Origin: Rossellomorea marisflavi
GTDB lineage: Bacteria > Bacillota > Bacilli > Bacillales > Bacillaceae_B
DNA length: 64,000 nucleotides
Direction of reading: 5' to 3'
NCBI RefSeq assembly: GCF_009806575.1
Contig: NZ_CP047095.1
Span: 2,918,001 to 2,982,000, forward strand
Shown piece after piece: positions 26,738 through 36,992 of the stretch. Under the pieces are notes generated by a model that was not told the DNA's origin, ran no database searches, and saw only the letters and a list, made by a program, of their open reading frames with translations. Within the stretch, counting starts at the first letter, position 1; each line of letters opens with the position of its first letter. The translations under genes were made by a program, and so were the position numbers.

Positions 26738-27430
26738 GTTCTTATCGTTTTCAATCAGTTCCTGAACCTTGGTAGGCTGCCAGCCTTCTCCATCGATCCA
26801 CTGCAGATAGACCCTGTAAGCTTGGGAATCATTCTTAGCGGATACCGTACCGATGGATTTCTGAGGACTTCCATTTCCTTCAATATACCACACCGTCATA
26901 TTGTTTTCCGGTATTCCGGTAGCGTAGGATAGAGCTTTTACCTTTTCATTCCAGTCGGGGGTCCCCAGATCATAGGAAGACACATGCTCCCCTGATTGTG
27001 AAGTGCCGACCGGCTTCCAGTCTGGATGCACAACGGTTTTATCCACATTCGGTTCGTCGCCATCCTGGACTTTGAGCTTGCTGTCATCTTCCGACTTCAG
27101 ATCTTTTTCGTTATCATCATCGGATTTTTTTTCATCTTTGTCTTCTTTTTTGTCCTTGTCCTCTTCATCGTCAGCAGCTTTTTTATCGTTTGAATCCTGG
27201 TCATCTGATTTGTCAGTATCACTTTTATTTTCTTCGGCAGAGGCTTTTTTGTCCCCTCCGTTACCAGTAGAGGAAGAAGCCGTATCGGAGCTTTTGTCGT
27301 TCCCGCCTCCAATAAGGATCGAGCCGCCCACTACGAGGATCAATAGGACGACGACTGCAATCATGATATTCAGGATTTTATTGGTGTTCTTTTTTGATCG
27401 TTTATCTAATCGAGATTGGTACTTCGCCAT
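26735..27430 (-). CDS. yrrS: YrrS family protein (DUF1510)
   Basis: A 231-residue protein: a basic N-terminus, one membrane helix (IMIAVVVLLILVVGGSILIG), a very acidic low-complexity linker of about 85 residues made of Asp, Glu, Lys and Ser, and a C-terminal globular DUF1510 domain (HPDWKPVGTSQSGEHVSSYD to YRVYLQWIDGEGWQP). In B. subtilis yrrS is linked to pbpI and under sporulation control. Here pbpI lies 80 bases upstream on the same strand. An extracellular partner of the penicillin-binding protein is plausible but unproven. Confidence 0.9.
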   Translation of the reverse strand: MAKYQSRLDKRSKKNTNKILNIMIAVVVLLILVVGGSILIGGGNDKSSDTASSSTGNGGDKKASAEENKSDTDKSDDQDSNDKKAADDEEDKDKKEDKDEKKSDDDNEKDLKSEDDSKLKVQDGDEPNVDKTVVHPDWKPVGTSQSGEHVSSYDLGTPDWNEKVKALSYATGIPENNMTVWYIEGNGSPQKSIGTVSAKNDSQAYRVYLQWIDGEGWQPTKVQELIENDKN

Positions 27431-27511
27431 GTCTTTCCCTCCCTATTATCCTCAATAGTTTAACAGACAGGGGAAAAAGAAGAAAGCGAAACATTATCCA
27501 TTTCCTTCGAC

Positions 27512-29260
27512 TCATTCCTGATCAAGACGGTAGAGCGCATCGACACTGTCCTTGAAGATCGGATAGATGCCACCTTCATCCACAAGAACGTCCATATTCA
27601 CCGCCACGAGGGCATATTTCGGGTCGCGGAAAGGGAAGTAGCCTGCGAACCACTTATTATAAAGCTCATTTGCCTTGATGGTTTCTCCCCGGTAGCTTCC
27701 CGTCTGGGCTGTGCCGGTCTTACCGGCCACTTCGTATGCTGCTTCCTGCAGATAAGGCGCCGTCCCAAGAGGAGAATTCACGACTCCGCGCAAATATTGC
27801 TGCATTTTCATCGCTGTGAACGGGCTGATTCCTTCTCCGCCTTCCTGCTTCGGGAAATTCACCATATCCGCCCCGTTCTGATATTCAACCGTCGAAACCG
27901 CACTCACCTCGTACGCCTTCCCTCCCCTTGCAATCGTCGCCATCATATTGGCCATGCCGATGGGGGTCACCCTCACTTCATTCTGTCCGATCCCGGTCAT
28001 GGCGATCTCGTTGCGATCCCCCCTTGCTGCATCTGACGCAAAGATCCTGGATTGTTCCAGCTTCAACTGGGAGAAATCCTCATAGTGGAATACGTCCCCT
28101 TTCCAGGCGACATCTCCCGTGAGGCCGAGTTTATCTGCGTACGTCTCGATCAGATCTGGATCTTTTTCTGTCAGTTCATTCGCGAGGTCTGCAAATGTAC
28201 GATTGCAGCTCGCTGCCAGACTATCTTTGATATTGATCGAGCCGTGGGGCTTCTGCGCTTCCCCACCCCTGATATCCCGGTCACAGTCGAACATCCTTGA
28301 TTCATCCACCAGCCCTTCCTCAAGGCTCGCCGCTGCGATGACCGTCTTGAAGACGGACCCTGGGATAAGGGCCTTTCTCATATAATCCGTCGCCCCTTCA
28401 CCGAATGGCTCCCCCTCTTTCATCTTCGGTCGTGAGACGCTGGCCACGATCTCGTTGCTCTCGATATCAAGGAGAAGAAGACCGCCTTTTTTCATCTCGT
28501 ACGTATCAGCGACTTCTTCAAGGGCTTGCTGCGCTCTTGAATCAATTGTCGTCTTCACGTTTAATGGATAGAATGGATTGGCCGAGGCGATATATTTCAC
28601 GTCGGCTCCGAACAGAGGCCCTCCTGTTGCATCCACATGATACACGAGCTTCGCCTGCTCCTCGGCTATGAGCCATTCGTCAAATATGCCCTGAAGCCCC
28701 GAGACACCAACAGGCTGATTGGCCCCCTTGACCCTATCGGGATACCGCTCATGGAACAGGGTCGTGTTTTCACCCGTCACCCCGATCAGTTGCGCGGCAG
28801 GGATCACAGACTTTTTCACTTTTTTCTTCACGGCGAAGACCCCCTGGACCTCCAGAGCGTTCACGCGGTCCATTTGAGACTGCGTAAGATCCTGGCTCCC
28901 TTTCAAAACGACGGGTTCCTTTGCCCCGAGGAGATCCCGCTTGATGTCTGCTTCGTTCATCCCCAGGATGGATGCTACTGTGGCGCTCGGCCACTCAATC
29001 TTATTCAGGAACGGGAAGAGCACCACGACATTTTCTTCATCGAAGGTCAGGGGATTGCCTGCACGATCAAGGAAAGCCCCCCTCCCTTCGTCTATGACAA
29101 TCTGCTGCGTCCGCTGTTCCACGCTGCTCTCAATCAGATTGATCTTATGCTTGGAAAATGACTCGGTTTGGACCAATTGCACCTGCATCAGCCTTCCGAT
29201 CAGACCAAACAGGATGGATAATAGGATGATACTTAAGAATAAGACCCGCTTCTTCTTCAT
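27512..29260 (-). CDS. pbpI: Penicillin-binding protein PbpI (PBP4b)
   Basis: A class B transpeptidase of 582 residues that cross-links peptidoglycan. N-terminal signal-anchor (VLFLSIILLSILFGLIGRLM), the NTF2-like/MecA_N-type and dimerisation region, then the transpeptidase domain: SVFK (active-site SxxK in PGSVFKTVIAAA), SCN (SxN) and KTGTAQTG. Start ATG 29260 is chosen because the upstream extension to 29323 crosses the greA terminator. In B. subtilis this gene is yrrR/pbpI, expressed during sporulation. Followed by yrrS. Confidence 0.93.
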   Translation of the reverse strand: MKKKRVLFLSIILLSILFGLIGRLMQVQLVQTESFSKHKINLIESSVEQRTQQIVIDEGRGAFLDRAGNPLTFDEENVVVLFPFLNKIEWPSATVASILGMNEADIKRDLLGAKEPVVLKGSQDLTQSQMDRVNALEVQGVFAVKKKVKKSVIPAAQLIGVTGENTTLFHERYPDRVKGANQPVGVSGLQGIFDEWLIAEEQAKLVYHVDATGGPLFGADVKYIASANPFYPLNVKTTIDSRAQQALEEVADTYEMKKGGLLLLDIESNEIVASVSRPKMKEGEPFGEGATDYMRKALIPGSVFKTVIAAASLEEGLVDESRMFDCDRDIRGGEAQKPHGSINIKDSLAASCNRTFADLANELTEKDPDLIETYADKLGLTGDVAWKGDVFHYEDFSQLKLEQSRIFASDAARGDRNEIAMTGIGQNEVRVTPIGMANMMATIARGGKAYEVSAVSTVEYQNGADMVNFPKQEGGEGISPFTAMKMQQYLRGVVNSPLGTAPYLQEAAYEVAGKTGTAQTGSYRGETIKANELYNKWFAGYFPFRDPKYALVAVNMDVLVDEGGIYPIFKDSVDALYRLDQE

Positions 29261-29321
29261 GCTTTCACCTCTCCCATCAGTGTTGACGGTTCCGAGATGA
29301 ATTAGTCCTTTGATTTTCCCC

Positions 29322-29350
29322 ATAAAAAAAGAGGCCCGCAGGCCCCCTTC
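29322..29350 (-). terminator. Terminator after greA
   Basis: GGGGGCC-TGC-GGGCCTC hairpin with seven T on the minus strand, directly after greA. Confidence 0.9.
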
Positions 29351-29356
29351 TTTTTA

Positions 29357-29833
29357 TCAGCTTACTTCTACGATCTTGACGCTCATTTCCCCGCCTGGAG
29401 TCTGAACCGTCACTTGTTCGCCTACTTTGTGTCCGAGAAGGCTTTTGGCGATCGGTGAGTCATTGGAGATTTTCCCTTCAAATGGATCGGCTTCAGCGCT
29501 TCCCACAATGGAATATGTTTCTTTATCGCCATCAGGAAGTTCGATGAAGGTCACCTTCTTACCAAGCTGGACCGTATCGGAATTATGATCATCTTCCTGG
29601 ATGATCTTGGCGTTACGGATCATATTTTCAAGCGTCGAGATGCGTCCTTCTACGAATGCCTGCTCATCTTTGGCTGCATCGTACTCAGAGTTCTCGGATA
29701 GATCCCCGAAGCTCCTTGCGACTTTGATGCGCTCGACGACTTCTTTACGTTTAACCGTTTTCAGGTTCTCCAGTTCTTTTTCTAATTTTTCTTTCCCTTC
29801 GATCGTCATCGGGTATACTTTTTCTGTACTCAT
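29357..29833 (-). CDS. greA: Transcription elongation factor GreA
   Basis: GreA rescues backtracked RNA polymerase by stimulating cleavage of the nascent RNA. 158 residues: N-terminal coiled coil with the active tip ([20 protein letters not shown]) and the C-terminal domain ([20 protein letters not shown]). Start ATG 29833 ([10 protein letters not shown]) matches family starts; a GTG four codons earlier sits inside the ribosome binding site and is rejected. Expressed with udk upstream or on its own. Confidence 0.95.
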   Translation of the reverse strand: MSTEKVYPMTIEGKEKLEKELENLKTVKRKEVVERIKVARSFGDLSENSEYDAAKDEQAFVEGRISTLENMIRNAKIIQEDDHNSDTVQLGKKVTFIELPDGDKETYSIVGSAEADPFEGKISNDSPIAKSLLGHKVGEQVTVQTPGGEMSVKIVEVS

Positions 29834-29910
29834 GACCCTCTTCACTCCTTCTCTATTTAGAGCATCCCCGTGCTCTTTATGTACCTTATTGCTTCAGCAT
29901 GTAAAGCGAG

Positions 29911-29944
29911 GGAATGGAGAAGATGAAACCCTTCTCCATTCCCT
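29911..29944. other. Hairpin between udk and greA
   Basis: GGGAATGGAGAAG pairs with CTTCTCCATTCCC. No T-run follows on either strand. It could slow transcription or protect mRNA ends between udk and greA. Confidence 0.5.
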
Positions 29945-30003
29945 GATGATGTTCAATTGTGGGGATTTGTAAATTTTGGACTTTATTTATCTATGCTATC
30001 GTA

Positions 30004-30639
30004 TTACAAAAATGACTTTTGTTCAAGAATTGTTTGAATTTTTGTGACCATGAGATCGATGGCCACATGATTATGGCCGCCTTCCGGAATGATCACATCG
30101 GCATACCGCTTCGTCGGCTCGATGAATTGATTGTGCATCGGGCGGACGACCGTGATGTACTGATCAATGACGGAATCAATGGAGCGCCCGCGCTCCTTGA
30201 TATCGCGAAGCATCCTTCTGATGATGCGGAGATCAGCATCGGTATCCACATATAGTTTAATATCCATTAAGTTGCGCAATCTTTCATCTTCTAATACAAG
30301 GATTCCTTCCAGGATGATCACATCTTTCGGCTCAACAGGAATCGTTTCATCCGAACGCGTATGCATCTTATAATCATAAACCGGTTTTTCCACGGGCTGA
30401 TGGTCCAATAGTCCATGGAGATGTTCAATCAAAAGGTCATTATCGAACGCCAGTGGATGGTCATAGTTCGTCTTCAGACGCTCCTCGAATGGTAGGTGGG
30501 ATTGATCTTTATAATAATAATCCTGCTGCAGCATGAGGATGGAATGGCCCTGGAATTGTTCGTAGATCGCTTTCGTTACGCTTGTCTTCCCTGACCCTGA
30601 ACCTCCTGCTACACCAATGACGACGGGTTTCTGCTTCAT
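30004..30639 (-). CDS. udk: Uridine kinase Udk
   Basis: Phosphorylates uridine and cytidine with ATP or GTP in pyrimidine salvage. 211 residues with P-loop [15 protein letters not shown], the substrate segment [11 protein letters not shown], and [13 protein letters not shown] lid region. Cytoplasmic, full length. In B. subtilis it follows yrrM, yrrN and yrrO. Here only trmR (yrrM) remains upstream, separated by 230 bases without a gene. Confidence 0.96.
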   Translation of the reverse strand: MKQKPVVIGVAGGSGSGKTSVTKAIYEQFQGHSILMLQQDYYYKDQSHLPFEERLKTNYDHPLAFDNDLLIEHLHGLLDHQPVEKPVYDYKMHTRSDETIPVEPKDVIILEGILVLEDERLRNLMDIKLYVDTDADLRIIRRMLRDIKERGRSIDSVIDQYITVVRPMHNQFIEPTKRYADVIIPEGGHNHVAIDLMVTKIQTILEQKSFL

Positions 30640-30871
30640 AAGGTTACGATGTTCTCCTTTCGAATCATGCAGTGCTCATGCTCTGCATGATCTTTCACAA
30701 TTTATAATGGGTGGCGGACAACATCCTGCTCATTCCCTTTTTCATCCCACTTGGGTGTATGATGGGCTGAATGACCGGATCTGAACGATCCCTCTTTGGC
30801 CACTCAGCATTCCCCTCCACCCCCGCTCGTTTTTCATGCATGCATGATGAACGGTCAGCTTCACCGGAGTT

Positions 30872-31525
30872 CTAGGCTTCTTCACGGGTACCCCGTTTTT
30901 TGCTGATCGCGACCCCGTCCCCGACAGGAAGGATCGACGTATCATATTCCGGATGGTCCATCAGCCATTTATTATAGTCCTGCAGCTTCTTCACCATGTT
31001 ACGGATCCGCTTCTGCTCAACCACTTCCTCTGCAACAAGCCCCTTGAACAGAACGTTGTCAGAGTATACGACACCTTCTTCGGTCAGCATCTCGGAATAG
31101 CTGTCGAAGAATTTGCGATACTGACCTTTGGCAGCATCGATGAAGACCGCATCATACGGCCCATGTTGCTTTACATCTTCCTGCAGCTCGAGGGCATCAC
31201 CGAACAGGGTGATGACCCTGTCACGTGCAGATGAACGGCCAAGGAACTCCTGCGCCTTCTCATACCTTTCCCCGTCCCTTTCAAGTGTGACGATGGTTGT
31301 ATCGGGAAGCGCTTCGGCCATCCTCAGTGCGGAATATCCGATTGCCGTCCCCACTTCAAGGATCCGCTTCGGCTGTTGGATCCTGAGCATCCCGAGGAGT
31401 GCCTCGATGCCGACAAGCTCCATGATGGGCACATCGTTCGCTTCAGCATATGCTTCCATTTCCTGAAGCAGATCGGAACGGTCCAGAATAATGGATTCTA
31501 TATAATCGATTACTTTTTCGTCCAC
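30872..31525 (-). CDS. trmR: TrmR, tRNA 5-hydroxyuridine methyltransferase
   Basis: A 217-residue O-methyltransferase of the family-3 (catechol type). Motifs: ILEVGTAIGYSALRMA (SAM), VTLERD and DAVFIDAAKGQY, SDNVLFKG. B. subtilis YrrM (TrmR) converts 5-hydroxyuridine at tRNA position 34 to 5-methoxyuridine. The hydroxylase genes trhP1 and trhP2 (yrrN, yrrO), normally next to it, are missing here, so the hydroxyl group must come from TrhO or from genes elsewhere. Identification rests on family and synteny; a small-molecule O-methyltransferase is the alternative. Confidence 0.85.
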   Translation of the reverse strand: MDEKVIDYIESIILDRSDLLQEMEAYAEANDVPIMELVGIEALLGMLRIQQPKRILEVGTAIGYSALRMAEALPDTTIVTLERDGERYEKAQEFLGRSSARDRVITLFGDALELQEDVKQHGPYDAVFIDAAKGQYRKFFDSYSEMLTEEGVVYSDNVLFKGLVAEEVVEQKRIRNMVKKLQDYNKWLMDHPEYDTSILPVGDGVAISKKRGTREEA

Positions 31526-31576
31526 GGAATCAACCTTCTATCGTTTATTTTCCGGCCCTGAGAGCGCAATGAACAT

Positions 31577-31604
31577 GAAAAGAAGAAAGCTACCTTGAGC
31601 TTTC
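31577..31604 (-). terminator. Terminator before trmR
   Basis: AGAAAGCT-CAAGGT-AGCTTTCT with T-rich sequence after it on the minus strand. A second hairpin (GGAGGAAAG/CTTTCCTCC, 31664-31694) immediately follows mltG. Together they separate mltG from trmR. Confidence 0.7.
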
Positions 31605-31699
31605 TACTTACAACGCCGGGCATCGGTATATGAAAATAACTTGTATCATTTTATCATATGAAGAGGAGGAAAGCGAATATTTCTTTCCTCCTCCATGGA

Positions 31700-32833
31700 T
31701 CAGTCCTTCTTATTCGTGATGTACTTTTCTTTCTTTTCATTATGTTCATCCAGGGTTTCCGAATAGTAGACGGTCCCGTTGGATGAAGCAAGGAAGTAGT
31801 AGAAATCTGTGTCTTCCGGCTCCAATGCCGCTTCGATGGACGATACGCCTGCATTTGAAATCGGCCCTGGTGGCAGTCCTTTATTCTTGTACGTATTGTA
31901 AGGAGAATCCACTTCCAGATCCTTGTAGGTGGTCCTTGCCTTATGTTTACCAAGTGAATACAGCACGGTTGGATCCGTTTGAAGAGGCATGTCCTCTTCA
32001 ATGCGGTTATAGAAGACACTTGAGATCTTTCCTCTGTCCGCTTTCTCCGTTGCTTCCTTCTCCACCAGTGAGGCAAAGGTCAAGAGTTCATGCGGGGACA
32101 TTTTCTTCTCTTTCATGGCCGGCTCGTATTGGGCCAGCACCTCGTTCGTCTGGTTGATCATTTCCTTCAGGATGCTTTCAAGCGACGGCTTCTTTTCGTA
32201 GAACGAATAGGTTGCCGGATATAGATACCCTTCAAGCGGCCGTTTGATGTTTTTGTTTGAGACATCTTTCGTAATGAGATTCGGATATTCCTTCTTTAAT
32301 TGCTCGATCCATTTCTTGTCTTCCAACTTCTTTTCCACTTCCTGCTTTGAATACGGTGACTTTTCACCGATCAGAGCGGCGATCTCATCAAGCTGCAGGC
32401 CTTCTGGGACGGTGATGGTGAACTCCGCATCACGGATCACCCTGCCGGTCTTCAGGCTTTTGATGATCTCATCCATCGTCATGGATGGAGTGAGACCGTA
32501 GCTACCTGCCTGGAACCCTGATTCATTGTTGAACTTCACATAATACTTAAATACCGTTGCGTTCTTCACGATCCCCTTGTCTGCAAGAAGATCTGCGATG
32601 GTGGAGACTCCGGAGCCGATCGGCACCTCTACATTGACGGGCTTGGAATCATCGGGGTCCACGGGCTTCAGGGCGGACTTGACGTAGAAATAACCGCCTA
32701 CAGCCGTTCCCCCAATGAGGATGACCACACATAGAAGAATGAGGCCGACGATCTTCCTGATGGACCTTGCTTCGGATTGTCGTTCGAGTAATTTTTTCAT
32801 CAGCGTTTCCTTTATCTCTTTTTTATCTGTCAT
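31700..32833 (-). CDS. mltG: Endolytic murein transglycosylase MltG
   Basis: MltG cuts newly made glycan strands in the membrane and sets their length. 377 residues: cytoplasmic basic N-terminus, one membrane helix (IVGLILLCVVILIGGTAVGGYFYV), a LysM-like subdomain and the YceG catalytic domain. The motif ASLVEKEA carries the catalytic Glu, followed by FYNRIEEDMPLQTDPTV and YNTYKNKGLPPGPISN. Start ATG 32833 has GAAAGGGGGG upstream. In B. subtilis it is yrrL. Confidence 0.93.
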   Translation of the reverse strand: MTDKKEIKETLMKKLLERQSEARSIRKIVGLILLCVVILIGGTAVGGYFYVKSALKPVDPDDSKPVNVEVPIGSGVSTIADLLADKGIVKNATVFKYYVKFNNESGFQAGSYGLTPSMTMDEIIKSLKTGRVIRDAEFTITVPEGLQLDEIAALIGEKSPYSKQEVEKKLEDKKWIEQLKKEYPNLITKDVSNKNIKRPLEGYLYPATYSFYEKKPSLESILKEMINQTNEVLAQYEPAMKEKKMSPHELLTFASLVEKEATEKADRGKISSVFYNRIEEDMPLQTDPTVLYSLGKHKARTTYKDLEVDSPYNTYKNKGLPPGPISNAGVSSIEAALEPEDTDFYYFLASSNGTVYYSETLDEHNEKKEKYITNKKD

Positions 32834-32926
32834 AACCATTCCCCCCTTTCGAGCAAAAAGCGGGATATCCGACATTGATTTCGACATCATCTCCACCATT
32901 ATACAATATTTTGCACAAAGAAAAAC

Positions 32927-32974
32927 AGGGGCCGGTAAAAAGGAGAGAGTTTTCTCCCTTCACCGGCACCTGCG
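32927..32974 (-). terminator. Terminator after yrzB
   Basis: GGTGCCGGTGAAGGGAG pairs imperfectly with CTCTCCTTTTTACCGGCCCC, with T-rich sequence beyond. It ends the alaS-ireB-ruvX-yrzB stretch. Confidence 0.8.
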
Positions 32975-32986
32975 TGTGATGAATCC

Positions 32987-33274
32987 TTATTCCATTTCTT
33001 CATCTTCGAGGAATGTGTTGAGCATTTCCTCGATCATGTCCCACTCATCTTCTGTTTCGATCGGTTGCAATTCGCCTTCTTCGCCTTCGTTTCCAGGCAG
33101 GAATGCAGAAGCGTGGATTTCGATTTCTTCTTCATCATCCTCATCTGCTCCAAGTGGATAATACAGAACGTATGATTTGTTGAATTTATCTGATTCGAAT
33201 GTGAAGAGGACTTCACAAAGCTGTTCGTTTCCTTGTTCGTCTACTACTGTGATCTGTTTTTCGCCATGTTCCAT
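32987..33274 (-). CDS. yrzB: DUF1292 protein YrzB
   Basis: A 95-residue acidic protein of the DUF1292 family. The start ([20 protein letters not shown]) and YVLYYPLG are typical, and the middle and end are very rich in Glu and Asp. Function unknown. It is always found beside ruvX and ireB in Firmicutes, as here, and probably shares their transcript. Confidence 0.92.
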   Translation of the reverse strand: MEHGEKQITVVDEQGNEQLCEVLFTFESDKFNKSYVLYYPLGADEDDEEEIEIHASAFLPGNEGEEGELQPIETEDEWDMIEEMLNTFLEDEEME

Positions 33275-33289
33275 TTTAAATACACCTCA

Positions 33290-33706
33290 TTATTTTTGAC
33301 TGTCCAAGAATCCCTGAAGGATCATGGAGGCAGCCATTTTATCGATTACTTTCTTACGCTTCTTCCTGCTCACATCTGCCTCAAGGAGAACCCTTTCGGC
33401 AGCCATCGTACTGAGCCGCTCATCCCAAAAGACGACGGGCACACCGAGCTCGGTGCGGACAAGCTCTCCATATGCCTGGGAAGCTTCCCCGCGGGGGCCG
33501 ATGGTATTGTTCATATTCTTCGGCAGGCCGACGACGACCTTGCTCACTTCATATTCTTCTGCGAGCTCCTTGATCCTGTCGAGCCGGAACGTATTCTTCT
33601 CTTCGTCTATCTTGATGGTTTCGATTCCCTGGGCCGTCCAGCCGAAGGCATCGCTGATGGCGACACCCACGGTCTTCGAGCCGACATCCAATCCCATAGT
33701 GCGCAT
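33290..33706 (-). CDS. ruvX: RuvX/YqgF, putative pre-16S rRNA nuclease
   Basis: A 138-residue RNase H-like nuclease of the YqgF/RuvX family, implicated in trimming the 5' end of 16S rRNA. Motifs: [16 protein letters not shown] with the first catalytic Asp, VVGLPKNMN, and the later [15 protein letters not shown]. It lies three bases after ireB. Full length. Confidence 0.94.
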   Translation of the reverse strand: MRTMGLDVGSKTVGVAISDAFGWTAQGIETIKIDEEKNTFRLDRIKELAEEYEVSKVVVGLPKNMNNTIGPRGEASQAYGELVRTELGVPVVFWDERLSTMAAERVLLEADVSRKKRKKVIDKMAASMILQGFLDSQK

Positions 33707-33709
33707 GTG

Positions 33710-33976
33710 TTATCCCTCTTTATGCTGTTTCAAATACGATTTGACTAATTCTTCGATGATTTCATCGCGCTCAAGGCGTCGGATGATATTCCTGGCATCT
33801 TGATGCCTTGGAATGTACGCGGGATCTCCGGAAAGTAAATACCCTACGATCTGATTGATCGGGTTGTACCCTTTTTCCTGAAGTGCATTATGGACTTGAA
33901 GGAGGACTTCCTTCACATCATGTTCAAACGGCTCCTCGGAAAAATCAAATCGCATCGTTTTGTCAAAAGAACTCAT
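33710..33976 (-). CDS. ireB: IreB family regulatory phosphoprotein
   Basis: An 88-residue IreB/YrzL protein ([20 protein letters not shown], then [18 protein letters not shown]). In Enterococcus IreB is phosphorylated by the Ser/Thr kinase IreK at an N-terminal Thr and influences cephalosporin resistance; the corresponding Thr is present in FDKTMRF. Start ATG 33976 (second of two adjacent ATGs) has the best distance from GAGAGGTG and gives the family length. Sits between alaS and ruvX as in other Firmicutes. Confidence 0.93.
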   Translation of the reverse strand: MSSFDKTMRFDFSEEPFEHDVKEVLLQVHNALQEKGYNPINQIVGYLLSGDPAYIPRHQDARNIIRRLERDEIIEELVKSYLKQHKEG

Positions 33977-34059
33977 CATTGGCACCTCTCTTCAGGCTTG
34001 TCTTTTTGACAACCGAATTGTTAATCGTTACAACCATTGTACACCACTTTGACAGGGAG

Positions 34060-36684
34060 TTAAACGGATTTAACCCATTCTTCTACAAATTGAAGGGCAT
34101 CATCCAGTTTTGATGCATCTTTTCCGCCTGCCTGGGCCATATCCGGACGTCCGCCGCCGCCTCCACCGCAGCGTGTAGCGACTTCCTTCACAAGCTTGCC
34201 TGCGTGATAGCCTTCTTTGACGAGATCATTCGTCACACCTGCGATGATGTTGACTTTGTCGCCATTGGCAGAAGCAAGGACGATCACACCGGAGGACAGC
34301 TTTTGCTTCAGGTCATCCATCATGTTGCGCAGGTCGCCGCCTCCGACTTTTGCCGTCAGGACATTGACTCCATCCACGACTTTGACTTGGTCGGTCAAGT
34401 TTCCTGCTTCTATGTTGGACAATTTTGCCGCCAATGATTCATTTGCTTTCTGAAGTTCCTTCATTTCCTGCAGAAGGGATTCGACGCGGACCGTCACTTC
34501 TTTCGGATTGGTCTTCAGCTTGGAAGCCGCTTCCTTCAAAAGGGAAACCTGGTCATTCAGGACACGGTATGCCCCTTCGCCTGTCACAGCTTCGATCCTT
34601 CTCGTGCCTGCTCCGATACCACCTTCTGACTGGATCTTGAAGAGGCCGATCTCAGAGGTATTGCCTACGTGACAGCCACCGCATAGTTCGAGGGAGTAGT
34701 CGCCGATGGAAACCACACGCACTTCATCCCCGTATTTCTCGCCGAAGAGTGCCATGGCCCCCATCGCTTTTGCTTCCTGAAGGGTCTTCTGTTCAATGTT
34801 GACTTGAAGGGCCTGCCATACTTTTTCATTGACGATTTGTTCGATCTGTTCCATCTCTGCTTCCGTGATGGCACCGAAATGTGAGAAGTCGAAGCGGAGC
34901 CTGTCCGGTTCAACGAGGGACCCTGCCTGATTGACATGCTCCCCTAGTACATCCTTCAGTGCTTGATGGAGAAGATGGGTAGCTGTGTGATTCTTCTCGA
35001 CTTTCTTGCGGGATTCCCTTGAAACGACGGCCTTCACTTCTGCATCCTTGTGCAGGGATCCTTCTTCTACGATACCCGAGTGGAGGTTCTGGCCGTTCGG
35101 AGCCTTTTTGACGTCTCTTACAAACACCTTTACCCCATCGGCAAAGAGATAACCCTTATCTCCGATCTGCCCGCCGCTTTCAGCATAAAACGGGGTTTCA
35201 TCAAGAATGAACTGCACCTCTTGCCCCTGGTCGGCTTTTGGCTGGCGCTCATCTCCCACGATGACTTCTAGGACGGTAGCCGTTGTTTCAAGACTCGAAT
35301 AGCCCACAAATGCGCTTTTCACTGTCACATCGCTGAGGATGCCGCCTTGGACCTGCATGCTTCCCACGTCCTGGCGGGCGGAGCGTGCACGTTCGCGCTG
35401 TGCTTCCATCTCGGACTCGAAGCCGGATTGATCGAGAGTCAGCCCCTCTTCCTCTGCATATTCCTCAGTGAGCTCTACAGGGAATCCATACGTATCATAC
35501 AATCTGAATACATCCTTACCCGGAATGACGGTGCTTCCTGCTGCCTTTTGTTCTTTGATGACGCTTGAGAGGATCTGCAGTCCTTCATTCAGCGTTTCAT
35601 GGAAACGATCTTCTTCGTTCTTCACCACTTTTTGAATGAACTCGATCTTTTCCTTCACTTCCGGATAGAAGTCGACCATCACTTCCGCTACGACCGGAAC
35701 GAGTTCGAACATGAACGGACGGTTGATGCCGATCTGCTTCGCGAAGCGCACAGCCCTTCTGAGCAAACGTCTCAGTACATAACCGCGTCCTTCATTGGAA
35801 GGAAGGGCCCCGTCCCCGATGGCAAATGCCACGGTCCGGATATGATCGGCAATGACTTTGAATGCTTTGTCGTCTTCTTTGCGCACGCCGTATTTACTGT
35901 CCGACATACCTTCTGTAGCCGAAATGATCGGCATGAAGAGGTCGGTATCGAAGGTCGTCGGCACGCCTTGGACCACGCACGCCATACGCTCTAGGCCCAT
36001 ACCGGTATCGATGTTTTTCTTCGGAAGCGGGGTGTACGTCCCGTCAGGATTATGGTTGAACTGCGAGAACACAAGATTCCATACCTCAAGATAACGGTCA
36101 TTCTCCCCGCCTGGATACAGTTCAGGATCATTTGGGTCCTCCCCATATTCCGGACCTCGGTCATAGAAGATCTCCGTGTTCGGTCCGCTTGGTCCTTCCC
36201 CGATATCCCAGAAGTTCCCCTCGATTCGGATGATGCGTTCTGCCGGTACTCCGACTTTGGTATGCCAGATATCGAATGCTTCATGATCTTCAGGATGAAT
36301 CGTTACGGAAAGCTTTTCAGGATCAAATCCGATCCATTCCTCTTTCGTCAGGAATTCCCATGCCCATTCGATGGCTTCCACCTTGAAGTAATCGCCGATG
36401 GAGAAGTTCCCGAGCATTTCAAAGAATGTGTGGTGACGGGCAGTCTCACCCACGTTTTCGATATCATTCGTCCTGATCGATTTTTGTGCATTCACGATCC
36501 TTGGATTTTCAGGGATCACACGTCCATCAAAATATTTTTTGAGCGTTGCGACTCCACTATTGATCCATAGAAGTGATGGATCCTCATGCGGGACCAGCGA
36601 AGCACTCGGCTCCACACCATGGTTCTTTTCCTGGAAGAAATCCAGGAATTTTTGCCGGATTTCGGCTCCTGTCAATGTTTTCAT
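34060..36684 (-). CDS. alaS: Alanyl-tRNA synthetase
   Basis: Charges tRNA-Ala and edits mischarged Ser/Gly. 874 residues with the class II catalytic domain ([22 protein letters not shown] segment, GLERMA), the editing domain with its zinc motifs ([11 protein letters not shown] and [13 protein letters not shown]), and the C-terminal DHHA1 region ending [14 protein letters not shown]. Start ATG 36684 (second of two) has AAGGAGG eight bases upstream; the in-frame ORF start at 36738 lies in the T-box terminator. Controlled by the T-box leader at 36725-36945. Confidence 0.97.
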   Translation of the reverse strand: MKTLTGAEIRQKFLDFFQEKNHGVEPSASLVPHEDPSLLWINSGVATLKKYFDGRVIPENPRIVNAQKSIRTNDIENVGETARHHTFFEMLGNFSIGDYFKVEAIEWAWEFLTKEEWIGFDPEKLSVTIHPEDHEAFDIWHTKVGVPAERIIRIEGNFWDIGEGPSGPNTEIFYDRGPEYGEDPNDPELYPGGENDRYLEVWNLVFSQFNHNPDGTYTPLPKKNIDTGMGLERMACVVQGVPTTFDTDLFMPIISATEGMSDSKYGVRKEDDKAFKVIADHIRTVAFAIGDGALPSNEGRGYVLRRLLRRAVRFAKQIGINRPFMFELVPVVAEVMVDFYPEVKEKIEFIQKVVKNEEDRFHETLNEGLQILSSVIKEQKAAGSTVIPGKDVFRLYDTYGFPVELTEEYAEEEGLTLDQSGFESEMEAQRERARSARQDVGSMQVQGGILSDVTVKSAFVGYSSLETTATVLEVIVGDERQPKADQGQEVQFILDETPFYAESGGQIGDKGYLFADGVKVFVRDVKKAPNGQNLHSGIVEEGSLHKDAEVKAVVSRESRKKVEKNHTATHLLHQALKDVLGEHVNQAGSLVEPDRLRFDFSHFGAITEAEMEQIEQIVNEKVWQALQVNIEQKTLQEAKAMGAMALFGEKYGDEVRVVSIGDYSLELCGGCHVGNTSEIGLFKIQSEGGIGAGTRRIEAVTGEGAYRVLNDQVSLLKEAASKLKTNPKEVTVRVESLLQEMKELQKANESLAAKLSNIEAGNLTDQVKVVDGVNVLTAKVGGGDLRNMMDDLKQKLSSGVIVLASANGDKVNIIAGVTNDLVKEGYHAGKLVKEVATRCGGGGGGRPDMAQAGGKDASKLDDALQFVEEWVKSV

Positions 36685-36724
36685 CATTAGTTCCTCCTTT
36701 GAATATGTAGATAAAAAAGAATAC

Positions 36725-36945
36725 AAAAAAGCCCTCATCCCTGATCAGGGACGAGAGCTAGCTCGCGGTACCACCCTGGTTATGGATAAACGTTCTTATC
36801 CATCCCTCAATACGCCTTAACGCGGCCATACGGCAGGGTTCTCCTGCACTCCGGATCAGCCTTCCGTCATCCTTCATCCGGGTATCCTTTCAGCCTGGGG
36901 GATGCCCTCTCTTCTCAATGGACTATGACGTACTCGTTCCTTCAT
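36725..36945 (-). promoter_or_regulatory. T-box leader of alaS
   Basis: On the minus strand the conserved T-box sequence AGGGTGGTACCGCG (36777-36764) is followed by the terminator CCCTGATCAGGG-type hairpin with T-run (36757-36725). The upstream 170 bases fold into stem regions (for example GAGAGGGCATCCCCC). Uncharged tRNA-Ala should favour antitermination. I could not place the specifier codon with certainty. Confidence 0.9.
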
Positions 36946-36992
36946 CATTTTTGCATGTATATGTTGGATTATAAAAATAATCGAAGGGTTTG

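Noticed and set aside
30742..30945. 67-codon minus frame between udk and trmR, as a leftover of yrrN/yrrO
   Set aside because: It overlaps the trmR end in another frame, and its sequence shows no U32-peptidase features.
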